Assembly (NCBI RefSeq): GCF_932276165.1
Contig: NC_063999.1
Coordinates: 3,846,501 to 3,910,500 of the forward strand
Source of the DNA: Plutella xylostella
Lineage: Eukaryota > Arthropoda > Insecta > Lepidoptera > Plutellidae
Direction of reading: 5' to 3'
DNA length: 64,000 bases
The notes under the pieces are model-generated. The model made no database searches. It was not told the origin of the DNA and was given only the letters and a program-made list of their open reading frames with translations. Both the position numbers and the translations under genes were made by a program. Positions 23,188 through 33,906 of this stretch are shown piece after piece; within the stretch, counting starts at the first letter, position 1, and the number at the start of each line of letters is the position of its first letter.

Positions 23188-24599
23188 CCCTTTAATTATT
23201 AGTAGCCGAAAATGTACCTACAGAGACAGATACCTTCATACGACTACAGTAGCTAAATATGACTCCTAAGACCCACGAATTAAGAACTATGTACAGAGAT
23301 ATGTACAATCTTTGGGTACGGTACCTCGCATGAGACTAAATTATTTTGCCAGTTGACTGACAAAGGGTTAAGTTATTATAATAGTTCCGAGTTCCTTAGA
23401 AACCGTTGGAATATTATATTAGGTAAGTACGTATTTCACCTGATTCTGACATTTAGAAGGATGACATAAGTTAGAATAGGTATTTAAACAATAGCTTGGT
23501 TAAACTAGTACCTATGCAATGCAGAGCTTATACCGCTCATACCCAATTAACAAGGTAGGATCTATGCGTAGTGTAAATGACACGATCGATAAATCGGTTA
23601 TTTCTGCGGCTCCCAACGAAGCTGATATAGGATGTTTCTAAATCGGCGGCAGTCGCAGCACGCGTCAACTACAGGCAATTAATCAATTATTTTCACTTCA
23701 TTAGGCGGGTTTATTCGCAGCGACGACGACACCGCGGGTGGCGCTACGAATTTGTCACCCCGGCTTCTGATTGGCTGAACGCCGTGATGGTAATATGACA
23801 AGCTGGGTTTCCGCGTTGTCGCTCCATGTTTTCCAACAAATATTTTTGATGTTCACATTATTTTTGTTTTATTTTTATACAAGCCTATCTGAATTGCTGT
23901 CTGAACTGCAAAACAAGCATCATATCATATGCAATGGCTCTGGCCAACGTACAACAACCAAACCACGTATAGGAAATTAGGAACTTTACGCCTATTTCAG
24001 AATACAATATGGCTGTTACATAACAGTATGGTTAGTATTCTCTTGATGTTTACAGACTTGCTATAACTGTCCATTTCCTATTGTTTACGGTGGCGTGACC
24101 TGATTGGGCTCGTCCCAATGTGTCTTAATTGAGCCAGAGGTTTCTAGTGCCCTACACAAACAAATCTGAACCTCACATCAATATTCAAATATTATTACAG
24201 TATTGAATACATGTGGTTGATACTGAATGAAAATATATATATTTTTAATAATACGAGTATTTCATTGATTAATTAAATGAATAAGTATTACTTACGTAAT
24301 TATAAAAAGGAACGAAAAAAAAACGATTCATACGCCAAATCTTTGATTGCCAGATATGCCTTAGGAACTGGTATTACTCCTGCATATTCGTTTCGGAACG
24401 TCAGTTTTACAACAGCTATGCATGCAGCCAATAGCCATGGTGCGGGGTAAATTGCGGCGGTCGCTGGTTGGATAATCAATTTGTCGCCTCGGTGCCGGCC
24501 AATGACGCTGCGAGGAATATGGCAGCGCTCAATGCCATTCCGGATGGATGACCAAAACGGAATATCAATTGCGTTACGTTACGTTGCAAACGACTCATC
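23188..24599. other. Stretch without a supported gene; two GC-richer patches
   Basis: The patches at 23640-23830 and 24420-24590 have higher GC than their surroundings. The first contains an inverted CCAAT box (TGATTGGCTGA, 23768-23778). They resemble small CpG-containing regulatory or repeat islands, but no exon can be defined. Confidence 0.35.
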
Positions 24600-24960
24600 T
24601 TTTTTTACCCGACTGCCGAAGGAGGAGGGTAATGTTTTTCGATTGTATGTTTGTATGTATGTATGTATGTCTGTTTCTTTGTTCCCTCCTGTAGCCTAAA
24701 CGGCTTGATTTTGATGTTTGATGTATCGTTAGAAGCGTATTAATTGCGCGATGGTTATAGGCTATGTAACGTTACATTAAAATGTACATTACAAATACAA
24801 TTACAGCGCCCTCTACACAAAGTGATGATCGAAAAAATAATATTTTTCAACTATGCCGTGTGGGGTATCAAATGAAAGGGCTTGATTAGCACTTTACAAA
24901 AATATGCATATTGTAGGTATTTAAATCACAAAACCAAAATAATTGAAAAAAAAAAGTTCT
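24600..24960 (+). repeat. Lepidopteran interspersed repeat with GTAT microsatellite
   Basis: Contains ACCCGACTGCCGAAGGAGGA, a GTAT tandem tract (about 24644-24672), TCCCTCCTGTAGCCTAAACG and GTGGGGTATCAAATGAAAGG. I know this block combination as a frequent dispersed repeat in Lepidoptera. Class unknown to me. Confidence 0.6.
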
Positions 24961-25727
24961 TAAACTGAAGCCAGACTACTGACATAAAATAAAAACAACT
25001 AAAAAGTTACAAATAAAAAAATATAATTATATAGACCATCTTGACCGCCACACAAAGTATCTACCTAATGGTCGAAGCTACCTAACTATCTAAGTAACGT
25101 TCAGCTAAATGGTGAACCCTCTGCTGGTCCCCGCCTGCGATACTTTCCATTAACATTTAGACTTGTTTTCATATTTTTAGCATGCAGTCCGGTTTTTTGT
25201 TTGTTTATAATTATTTATATTTTTTCTCTGTTTGCTACCGAAATACGCTTAAGTTACCTTACTTTTTACCGTCGATACACCTTATAATTTGACAATACAT
25301 ACTACATATTACTATACACTATCAAGGCATCAAACATAAAAAATGGTCCATAAATTTTAACATCTATATTGATAGGAAACATGGCTTAAGCATATACATA
25401 GCCTTAAGTACACTTTTGACCTTTAAACTTAATAGACGTCTCTTTTTTGGTCGATGGTTAAAAAAATCTATGTGAAACAACGTGTTCACAGGCTAGGAGC
25501 AACCTCAATTTGCTTTTGGAATTACCGCTCGTTTTAGCTCCCTTTTTGTTTGTTTTCCCGCCAGAGTTGGAGCCAGGTTGCGAAGTTACGAGCACATCAT
25601 ATAGGTGATGTGCTGCGGTTGCGGCTACGACCATATCACATAACATTGAATTTTCTTTTCGACAGTCAGAGCTACATTTTCTGTTCCTCTCTTTCATTCA
25701 TATTACAGATTTACATTCATAATGACG

Positions 25728-25860
25728 ACTGAATTGTGTAGTGGTTAGTGACCCTGAAAGCTGTGCCGAGCTGTGCTGTGTGCTGAGCTGTGGTCCCGGG
25801 TTCGATTCCCGGGCGGGGCAGATTGTTTAAAGACGGATATTAAAGTTAAACAACGCGATA
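25728..25860 (+). mobile_element. tRNA-derived SINE, plus-strand copy
   Basis: The head has TAGTGGTTAGTGACCCTGA (A-box region) and CCCGGGTTCGATTCCCGGG (B-box inside a perfect stem). Between them lies a run of AGCTGTG/GCTGTG units absent from the neighbouring copy, an internal expansion. The 3' part GCAGATTGTTTAAAGACGG matches the family body loosely. The copy is truncated. Confidence 0.75.
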
Positions 25861-25913
25861 TCGGGTGACCCTCGTGTGAACAGTAAACTCTTTTGTACCA
25901 TATCTAATAGGTA

Positions 25914-26177
25914 TATATATATAAACACTCACACCTTGTACTAATGTACTCCCTTGCGGGGTAGGCAGAGGTGCATTGCTGCACACACCTTTCGCTAGTG
26001 TTTATTTTAGTCCCAATGTAATAGGGGGCTGGCCTATTGCCATTTTACGGGCACATCCAAGACCCGAGAACATTTAATATCTGTGTTTGAACAAATATCT
26101 GCCACATCCGGGAATCGAACCCGGGACCTTCGGCTCAGTAATCAGGGTCACTAACCACTACGCCACTCGGTCGTCAA
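25914..26177 (-). mobile_element. tRNA-derived SINE, near full-length minus-strand copy
   Basis: Read on the minus strand: GACGACCGAGTGGCGTAGTG with the A-box, GGTCCCGGGTTCGATTCCCG with the B-box, then ACAGATATTAAATGTTCTCG and GCAATGCACCTCTGCCTACC, to a TA-rich end. A near-duplicate flank (TCTAATAGGTA 25903-25913, TCTCATAGGTA 26178-26188) is a possible target-site duplication with one mismatch. It faces the copy at 25728-25860 tail to tail. Confidence 0.8.
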
Positions 26178-26596
26178 TCTCATAGGTAGTTATGTATTTG
26201 TATTTCACTTCTCCAAGGCGTGTCCACAGCACGGACTAACTTCGGTCTGTGACGCCAACACTGGCAATATGTAAAGCGAGACGATGGTGACCCACTTACG
26301 TCTCTTGTTATCCTAGGCTCTGATATATCGATATCCACTTAAAGGTTAAATAAACATTTTTTGGCTAATTTTTCAATAGGCAGATAAAAGTTATCTGTGG
26401 AATAATTATGATGCTGTCGCGACTGAATGTTTGTGTTAGACAGTGTCAGCAACAATTTTATTCCTCAGATAACATTTATCTGACACTTGAAAAATCAGCC
26501 CTAAGTAAGGAGTTTGCTTTTCTTTGGGTTTGTTAGACTTCACGTATGGTTTGGTAATTGAAGGTAAAATATAGTCATGCAATTTTGTATCCACAG

Positions 26597-26680
26597 CCGA
26601 AAGGGGGTGGTCATCCTGAATAACTCCCTGAGTCACCCCCTTTCTGCTTATTACCTATACCATTTTTGCAACACCCTGTA
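26597..26680 (-). repeat. ACAGGGTG-family interspersed repeat, copy 3
   Basis: Minus strand begins TACAGGGTGTTGCAAAAATG, then GGTATAGGTAATAAGCAG and AAAGGGGGTGACTCAGGGAG. This is the cleanest copy for comparison with the split copy at 44445-44484 and 46021-46055. No gene is supported from 26681 to 27472. Confidence 0.8.
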
Positions 26681-27472
26681 GTCATTGTCACCGACAGCGA
26701 CATCCTAAGAACAATTGAATTCTTTGAATCACCCAAATCTCTCATCAGCGCACCTCTCCCCGCGACAACCAACAAAGTGTGGCCATTCCTCTTCGAAATA
26801 GATAGAAGGCACTCACCATTCAGTTTGCATTGTCCCTTATATCAACCTGTTCGAGGTGACTAATGACACGTATCTCCCGGCCTCAGAGACTGCTATTGTT
26901 TAAAGAGATTGTGTTCAGCAGACTAGACGTTGGCTGGGAAGTTTGTAACTTTATTAGCGTTGGAAGAAGACAGGTAGCCTCTATGAGTTTGTTGGCAGCA
27001 TGATGCATGGCACCCGTTTTTATTGGAGCAACGTGTTATTTATTTATTTTATGTCAAACTCAAACTTAACCTCATGAAAAAGAACATAAAACAGGGTGTA
27101 AATAACATGTTTAAAAATATTGGTCATCTAAAAACTCTAAAGACCCAAACATGACAAATAGATAAATTATATACCTATTTCATGTGTTTTCTCGTAAGAA
27201 GTGGTTTAGACAAAGCCCCCGTTCTTACGGACTTACTGGTAATTTTTTGACATTCTTGACTACTACAATGGGAAGTAGAATGTATGTTGATCTTATATGA
27301 GTTTGCTCAAGGATATTCACCTGGCGGACACATCAATGTGATGTGTTAATTGAGTGGCGTCTCCAAACAATGGGTCAAGTGTAACAATAGCCGCCATATT
27401 GGATGTAGGTAGCTACCTAGCGGAGCCAGTGATGAAGATGACAGTGATGTTAGTGTTACGGACTTATTGCTT

Positions 27473-27611
27473 AATAGCTTTTCCATGCGGGCTACTCTGC
27501 GGTTTCCCGTGGGAATGCCGGGCATAAAAGTAGCCTATAGCAATCATGGATAACAACAGCAACATGGTTTCGAAACCTATTCAATCAACATTCAAATCTG
27601 TCCTCTTTATA
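27473..27611 (+). repeat. Diverged copy of the 'CTAGCTGTTCCCGCG' repeat
   Basis: TTTCCCGTGGGAATGCCGGG and ATAAAAGTAGCCTATAGC, and later ATTCAAATCTGTCC, align in order with the better copies at 39832-40033 and 61358-61562. It lacks the tandem tail. Confidence 0.6.
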
Positions 27612-29331
27612 ATAATTTGGGTAGTTTCTGCATTACATAGACACTTAGTATACTTTAATAGGTAACTACTCGTAATGCTGATATTAATTACGGGTCGTCA
27701 TAAAAATACAAAACTAATAATCGCTGTAAAGTAGTAGTAATGCGTTAGTAGCCACAAAATATAAAATTATTTAGAGAACACTGTATTATTAAATTTGCAG
27801 AACTTTTACAATAATATATGGCATTGAATAGCGAGCTTCTCATCTCTTGGATTCTTTCATGTAACGGGCGCGTATCTGGAGCAAGGCAAAGGAAATGAAA
27901 TTATTATGCCTTTCAGTGCAACTTGTATGCTCCGAATAAGGACGGTTCATGACCCTCCATTCCATCTCAAAAATGTAGTTATACGAGTACTGACAGAAGA
28001 TGGACTATGACTGAGTTTCTGGAAAGCTCTCGACTCAAATAAAAATTATCTCCATTGTGAACCAAATTTAATGTTTTAGTTTTGTAACGCAACATGTGTT
28101 AGGTACTAAAAATAGTAAAATTTGTAGTTGAGATCATTTCATTGAAGACTCAACAAATTATTTAGCCTATGGGAAGCACATTATAAATAGTATTGTCAGT
28201 ATCAGTATCTATCTATTTGACATTCGGTAGCTTCATTTTAATTATTTATTAACTGATCAAATCGCGTGTACCGTTTCAATAGATCTGCATATGTGTGATC
28301 GAATCATGCCGATCAATTTGAAATTGGAGCGGCTCCTGGCTGGCTCTGGTAACTTTGAATAAATTTCTAACGCATGAATATTGCTGGCTGGTTAGCGGGA
28401 ATATTCCAGTACTTAGTAGCTACATATGTGAGGTTTAAAAAGTTTATAGAATTTGAATTAATACAATGACATGACTTGACTATTTATTACCTTACATCAT
28501 AGAACAACGCGGACTCTCACATTTTCGAAGTGCTTATCGGACATCGACTACGACTATCGCTTGTTCCTAGTTTAATTATGTTTTAGCTTCAAATAAAATA
28601 TTGTCAACACTCATTCTGGCACTAATGACTTAGAGCCACTATACCCTGTCGGCCGTAATAAAAACAATTCACCAAAATGTTGACGACTTCCAATACGTTA
28701 CTGTTTGATACACGGCGACTGTAAAATTTTATTTCATGATGTGTGCATATTGTATCATACATGGAGTTCGCAATTTGTTTGGGCATGAATGGGGAGGGGG
28801 GCGTTCTGTTCAGCCTTTTTTACACCGTGATGTTTGCCTTTCCTCCATCGCGATGAATTTTGAAATAACCCAGGAAAGATAAAATTCAGTGCAGTTATAT
28901 GTATATGTATACTTACATCCCGCATTTCATACAACGCTAGATAGTCTAAGCAATATCCTACTGTATCATCCTACTAATAAAAAGCCTTTAATTCTAGTGC
29001 CTTATAGTCTGAATTATAAGTAATATTACTGTAAAATTTTATATCTTATTGAATTTTAACAAATGTACATAATAAATTAAATTAAAGGTACAATATACGT
29101 CATTACCTATATTATTTTGTTTGTGTGACTGAAACCACAAACTGATTCAATAAACAATGAGTTTATAGCTGGATCGGGAACATCAATGTCAGATTTTACA
29201 CAAATGAATGAACGCGCTTTGTACAATAACTAAAGCTCTGATTAACTAACTGGCAACATATCACGATATTATCTATATTAACTGCTCTAAACCGCTGAGC
29301 TTAAATAGTTACCTTAGTTACTACGAAACTT
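27612..29331. other. AT-rich stretch without a supported gene
   Basis: No frame over 60 codons and no recognisable repeat apart from simple AT-rich sequence. Confidence 0.5.
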
Positions 29332-29341
29332 AAACTACTTA

Positions 29342-30316
29342 TTTATTTATTTATTTATATACACTTTATTGTACACATACACAAGCAAACATAAAAGAGA
29401 ACAGTTACAAATCAAAACACAAGACGTATACAAAGGCGGGCTTATTGCCAAAAAGCAATTTCTTCCAGCCAACCTACGACTGGGTGAAAGATAAATGACA
29501 TTAGATCCTTTAACTAACTTGAGTAGGTACAATTAATAATTATCAAACAGAAATTAGCCTATGGTTTAAATCTAAAATTAAATTAACAGTGCATGATTAC
29601 AACATAAAATAAACATAATATTATAACATATAACTTATATATAAATATATACTACATAAATATAAATATATATACCTATATATCTATTTTACCTGCCAAC
29701 CTAATGATTCAAAATAGTGATGTCTAACATTTTTTTTAAAAGTTGCCATTGATGGTGACTGTCGTACTTCCTCTGGCAAGGAGTTCCACAAACATGCTGC
29801 CTTCATTGCAAATGAATCGCTATAGGAGGCAGCATTATGATCAGGAATGCTCAACAATTTGTTTTCTACCGACCTCATGGCTCTACCCTGAGAATGAGAA
29901 CACAAAAACGAAAACTTGCACTTCAGGTATTGGGGAGATGAGGGGTTATTTAAAACACTGTAATTGAGCTCGATACTCAGAAATGTGATCATATTTGCGC
30001 AATCCGAAAATGAATCGGATGCACAGGTTCTGGAGACGTTCGAGTTTGTTGAGTAGCTCTTCAGTGAGGTCAAGATAGCTTACATCGGCGTAATCAAGAA
30101 TGGGAAACAGTAAGGACTGTGCCAACGTAACTTTAGTGTTCAGTGGTAGGAAGTACTGCAAGCGCTTAAGAGAATGGAAGGACGCGAACATTTTCTTGCT
30201 GACAGCATCTACTTGGGGAATCCAAGAAAGTGTGCAATCCATGATCACGCCAAGATTTTTTACCGAAGCTACGTATGGTATGACAGTCTGATCGTACATG
30301 ACTCTCATGGCAGCTG
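29342..30316 (-). mobile_element. 5'-truncated LINE with perfect 10-bp target-site duplication
   Basis: A 975-bp minus-strand insertion carries the C-terminal end of a reverse-transcriptase ORF, a 3' UTR with TTTTTGGCAATAAGCCCGCC (29438-29457 read in reverse) and a TAAA-unit tail (29342-29358). AAACTACTTA is present at both edges (29332-29341 and 30317-30326). The related 3' end at 51620-51775 shares CTTTATTG and 'GGCGG(C/G)(C/T)TTATT..CTCTTCCAG' blocks. Confidence 0.93.
29684..30316 (-). pseudogene. C-terminal RT fragment in two frames
   Basis: The first part (30316 to about 29960) reads SVKNLGVIMDCTLSWIPQV, then LLFPILDYADVSYLDL and LERLQNLCIRFIFG, which are the conserved segments after the YADD motif in Jockey/CR1-type reverse transcriptases. 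A frameshift near 29955-29985 moves the reading into the frame that holds LWNSLPEEVRQSPSMATFKK and ends at 29684. The catalytic part is missing through 5' truncation. Confidence 0.9.
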
Positions 30317-30326
30317 AAACTACTTA

Positions 30327-31045
30327 AGTAACATTTTGAAATAACAATATACACAATAAAATAATTGAAATAACTCAGTAACAATAACATTAAGGTTTCA
30401 GGGATAAAAAATGTATGTAGGTACATCTCACACACCATTCTGTGACACATCCACTAGAGCAATGGTGAAGGTGGTTTGAACACTGTCCTACACCGTGACA
30501 ACACTGTCCTATTTAGGTTCAAAACCAATGAATTTAAACCTTTGTAACTTTTTATCAGAGGGCTAAGTCGAGAATCCGCTGGAATGCAGATTTTAATGAA
30601 CTGCTCTAATGACGCCATTGGCCCTTTCAAGTTAATTATTGGAATTTTATATAAATATATTTATACAAAACTTACGATAAAAATTCTCTTCTGATAAGTG
30701 ATATTCGGGAAAGCGTTAACAAGTTTAAGCGTTCACAAATTAATAAGAACGGCTGCTATTGTATAGTCGTAAACTTGTAATTTCGTCCGAAAATCGTAAC
30801 AGATTTGTAACAAAGCAACTTTTAAGATTAAAGAGCCTTAATAGAAAATATAAGCGGTGTCGCAGGGCAGATTGCGAGAAATAGCGACAAAACCGACAAA
30901 TAAGACAGTTATTTTGTTTGAAACAATTTAAGAGGCAGAAAGCACACCTTGGGAGCAAAACTCATATAATTAGATGACAGGACGCCGCCCGACGGAGTAA
31001 TATTATTAAGTTTAACTTCCCGAAAATAAAATCTTCGTATACTAC

Positions 31046-31048
<3 letters not shown>
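30327..31048. other. AT-rich stretch without a supported gene
   Basis: Only short frames are visible; none is supported. Confidence 0.45.

Positions 31049-31081
<33 letters not shown>
31049..31081. repeat. GA dinucleotide microsatellite
   Basis: Sixteen uninterrupted GA units. Pure GA tracts are GAGA-factor-like sites in insects, but no promoter can be attached to this one. Confidence 0.95.
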
Positions 31082-31083
<2 letters not shown>

Positions 31084-32626
31084 AAAGAAATAAGGTTTTA
31101 TCCAGAAATTAATGTAACAAAACAACGGAGTGATGTTCAAATGTAATGCCATCACAGATTGTGCAGTTTATGGATTGGAAAATCGGCTGTAAAATCATAA
31201 AGTGTGAGAAAGCGCGCTCGGGGTGAAAACGTAGCCCGTTAAATATTTCACGAAATTCTTTTTCTTTCTTTCACTAACGGCCGAACATTTTCGTTCTAAA
31301 TCTAGAAAATTTGACGTTAACTTGCAATGTAACTTAGACACAGTTTTTCTGGAAATAAATACAGCAGTGGGAAACAAATCAAGCTATTTAAAAAAAAAAA
31401 ACATTTATTCATACGTTAAGTTGTGACAGTAACAAACTCTAATAATACGTACATTAAATTGATACAATATTAACCTGACTTTTGAAAAAATAACAATGTA
31501 CCTACCTACCTAATCTGCAGCTATGCCCAAAAGCCGGTGTAGTGGTCTAGTTTCGACTTCAGTAAAAGTCAGGAGGTCATCGCTCGATGACGCGTGAGCA
31601 GCCTTTGAAGTCTCCACCAGGCTTCGCTCGACCGCACACTGGCAGGCTTTGGACGTGACGTACTGCCTGCTCCACTAATCTTTGACGTCATCCACTAATA
31701 AACACCCTTCTCCAAATGATCAATTTTGTCAGGTCAGTATTTTTTTTCCGAAGGTCATTGACAAAGATGCTAATAGGTATAATAGATCTGTCTTCGAATT
31801 AATAAAGCTAATGGTAAAAAGTAATCGCATTATGGATAATGAAGGTAAAATTTAATTGCGATAATAATTTCCGTTCATTCAGGATTTAAAGCGTGAATTT
31901 ATAAAAGCTTACGAATAATGATAATTGGTTTCTATCCATCACAGTTTGCATTTAATTTCGGTTAAATAAAATAATTGCCTTAATTTTATTTATCTCTGTT
32001 GATCATTTTCGTAGGTACCATTAATTAATACTTGGGAGAGGAAATTTCTGTTATAATTTATGATTTACAAATAAAGTTGCGTCAATTTTTCAAGAAAGAT
32101 TAACGTATGAATACCATTTCGAACGGTATCCATTGTTTTAGTTCTGTTTGCTAACTCTAAAATCTGTACATTGACCAAATTTTTCGATTATTAATATTAA
32201 TTTTAATTAATACCTATTCATTCTGCCTTTTAAAACAGGTAGGTACAAACCAAACAGGTACTTAAATTACAAAAAATAAAATATATTATATTTTAACAGA
32301 ACTCACCAACAATTAACACAGCAGAAGTAATTAAAATTTGACAGCAATTTCAATTTAATATAACAATCGTAGTGCCGTGTTCCGCCTGTAATGGCCGCGG
32401 CACTCGTGTAAACTACTCTTTATGACTGGGAGCGTTCGTTGTACGTGTCGTTCCGATACTTCAGTATTTTACTGTTATTCACAATAACGGGCATGAAAGA
32501 GCCTACTCTGCCTGACGTATCTACTGTACGTTATAGGTACAGCTGTTGAAGTGAAGACGTGGTAAGTGACGTGACTGGGATCGTTATTCAAGTCTAGAGT
32601 TCTAGTCTCCATAGTAAAAAGTCAAA
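31082..32626. other. AT-rich stretch without a supported gene
   Basis: A GC-richer patch (31530-31690) with TGACGTCA-like TTTGACGTCATCC near 31681 could be an old SINE; no promoter boxes are clear. Confidence 0.4.
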
Positions 32627-32672
32627 AGTTACACCCCATTGCGGGTTATTACCGCTTTTGCAACATCCTGTA
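32627..32672 (-). repeat. ACAGGGTG-family interspersed repeat, short copy
   Basis: Minus strand TACAGGATGTTGCAAAAGCG followed by GTAATAACCCGCAATGGGGTG; only the first 45 bases of the family are retained. Confidence 0.65.
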
Positions 32673-33126
32673 TACTTAGGCAAGGTTTATCTGAAATCAT
32701 GTGGGCTCTAATAGCCCTCCAGCATCTGATTATGAAAGGGAAAGTTAAATAATTTTCATAAAAATGTAGCTACAAGTTTTACCGATGGATATAGCAAGAA
32801 TCGTACGAGTATTCTCGTTAAATGTTGTGTTAGAGGTAGTGAAATATTTATGAGTATCCACCTGAAGCCTGGCTACTGGGGGGCGTCCCGACGCCGCCCA
32901 AAGAATACCCTCACCACATATTATGGTAAGTATAGCACAGATTTCCCCTACGTATGAAAGAATTGGAATTTTAAATTTAAACTCCTTTATTTTTGTTGCT
33001 TCTTAAGAATATTGACGAGGGTAATCAATCTTGAGGATTTTAAATATTTAAAGCTTTATTACCCTTAAACCTTGGGCAACCTTTTTGCAAACATCCACTA
33101 GGTATATATTATAATTATATCATAGT

Positions 33127-33906
33127 ATGAACCCGATAATAGAATGTAAAACCGAGATTCAGAAACTTCGAATGGAGATTGTAGAATTGAGCAACCAGCT
33201 GGCTAAGGCAATAGTGCGATTGGATAAATGCAACGAGAATCTGGAAAAACATGCATCCAGCGTGGTCTTAAATGAAGCCAGGATTGTGGCTTTAGAGCAG
33301 CGTGACTCAAAAATACCAACTCCGGACAACACTCAAGCGCCATCTGTCGCTCCCATAGAACCGAAGAGGCTGTTCAACGAAGTGCCCAAGCGAAACGCGA
33401 TCGTCACTGTTCCTGTTCCAGCGCTCGAGTGTGCTGCTAGAACATCTAGCTCGGCCACTAATAACTCGGATAGCAGGCCCAGTAGGCGTAGTAGCGGTTC
33501 GGCATCAACCCATGATGACCTATCCCAGGATGTTCAGCGTAAGCTCCCGGTCTCAGATGAGTGGACTGAAGTCAGAGGGAAAAAACCACGCCGCTTGGCA
33601 TCTCTCGAGTGCAAAGCTGGACCCAGCGTCACCAGTCTCAGAGCAGTAGAGCGCCGAAAGCATCTCCATCTTTGGAACATGGAATCCGGTTTAGACGAGA
33701 TCAGGGACTATTTACGTAGTTTATGCCCCAACGGAACCTGCACGGTCGAAGAACTTAAACCAAAAGGCGATTATAAATCCTACAAAATCGGAGTTCCAGA
33801 CATTTACTATGATAAGTGCTTCTCGGTGGACATCTGGCCTGATAATGCGAGGGTAAAACCCTGGGTTCCCTTTCGAAAAGCCTCGGTTGCCAAGCCTCCA
33901 ACATAA
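33127..33906 (+). CDS. LINE ORF1 protein (Gag-like, 259 aa)
   Basis: The start is ATG at 33127. Residues 1-62 look like a coiled coil with leucine/valine heptads (KTEIQKLRMEIVELSNQLAK), suited to trimerisation. A Ser/Pro-rich linker (about 64-130) follows, then a basic segment with DEWTEVRGKKPRR. The C-terminal 80 residues (RKHLHLWNMESGLDEIRDYL.., VEELKPKGDYKSYKIGVP, RVKPWVPFRK) resemble the RRM-like domain of ORF1 proteins in insect LINEs. No zinc knuckle or PHD finger is visible, unlike some relatives. Inferred role: RNA binding and ribonucleoprotein assembly of the element's transcript. The stop TAA (33904-33906) lies within ORF2. Confidence 0.88.
   Translation: MNPIIECKTEIQKLRMEIVELSNQLAKAIVRLDKCNENLEKHASSVVLNEARIVALEQRDSKIPTPDNTQAPSVAPIEPKRLFNEVPKRNAIVTVPVPALECAARTSSSATNNSDSRPSRRSSGSASTHDDLSQDVQRKLPVSDEWTEVRGKKPRRLASLECKAGPSVTSLRAVERRKHLHLWNMESGLDEIRDYLRSLCPNGTCTVEELKPKGDYKSYKIGVPDIYYDKCFSVDIWPDNARVKPWVPFRKASVAKPPT

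Noticed and set aside
25755..25822. Possible functional tRNA gene
   Set aside because: The B-box stem is perfect, but the acceptor and anticodon arms do not form, and a second copy with a SINE body lies nearby. It is SINE-derived.
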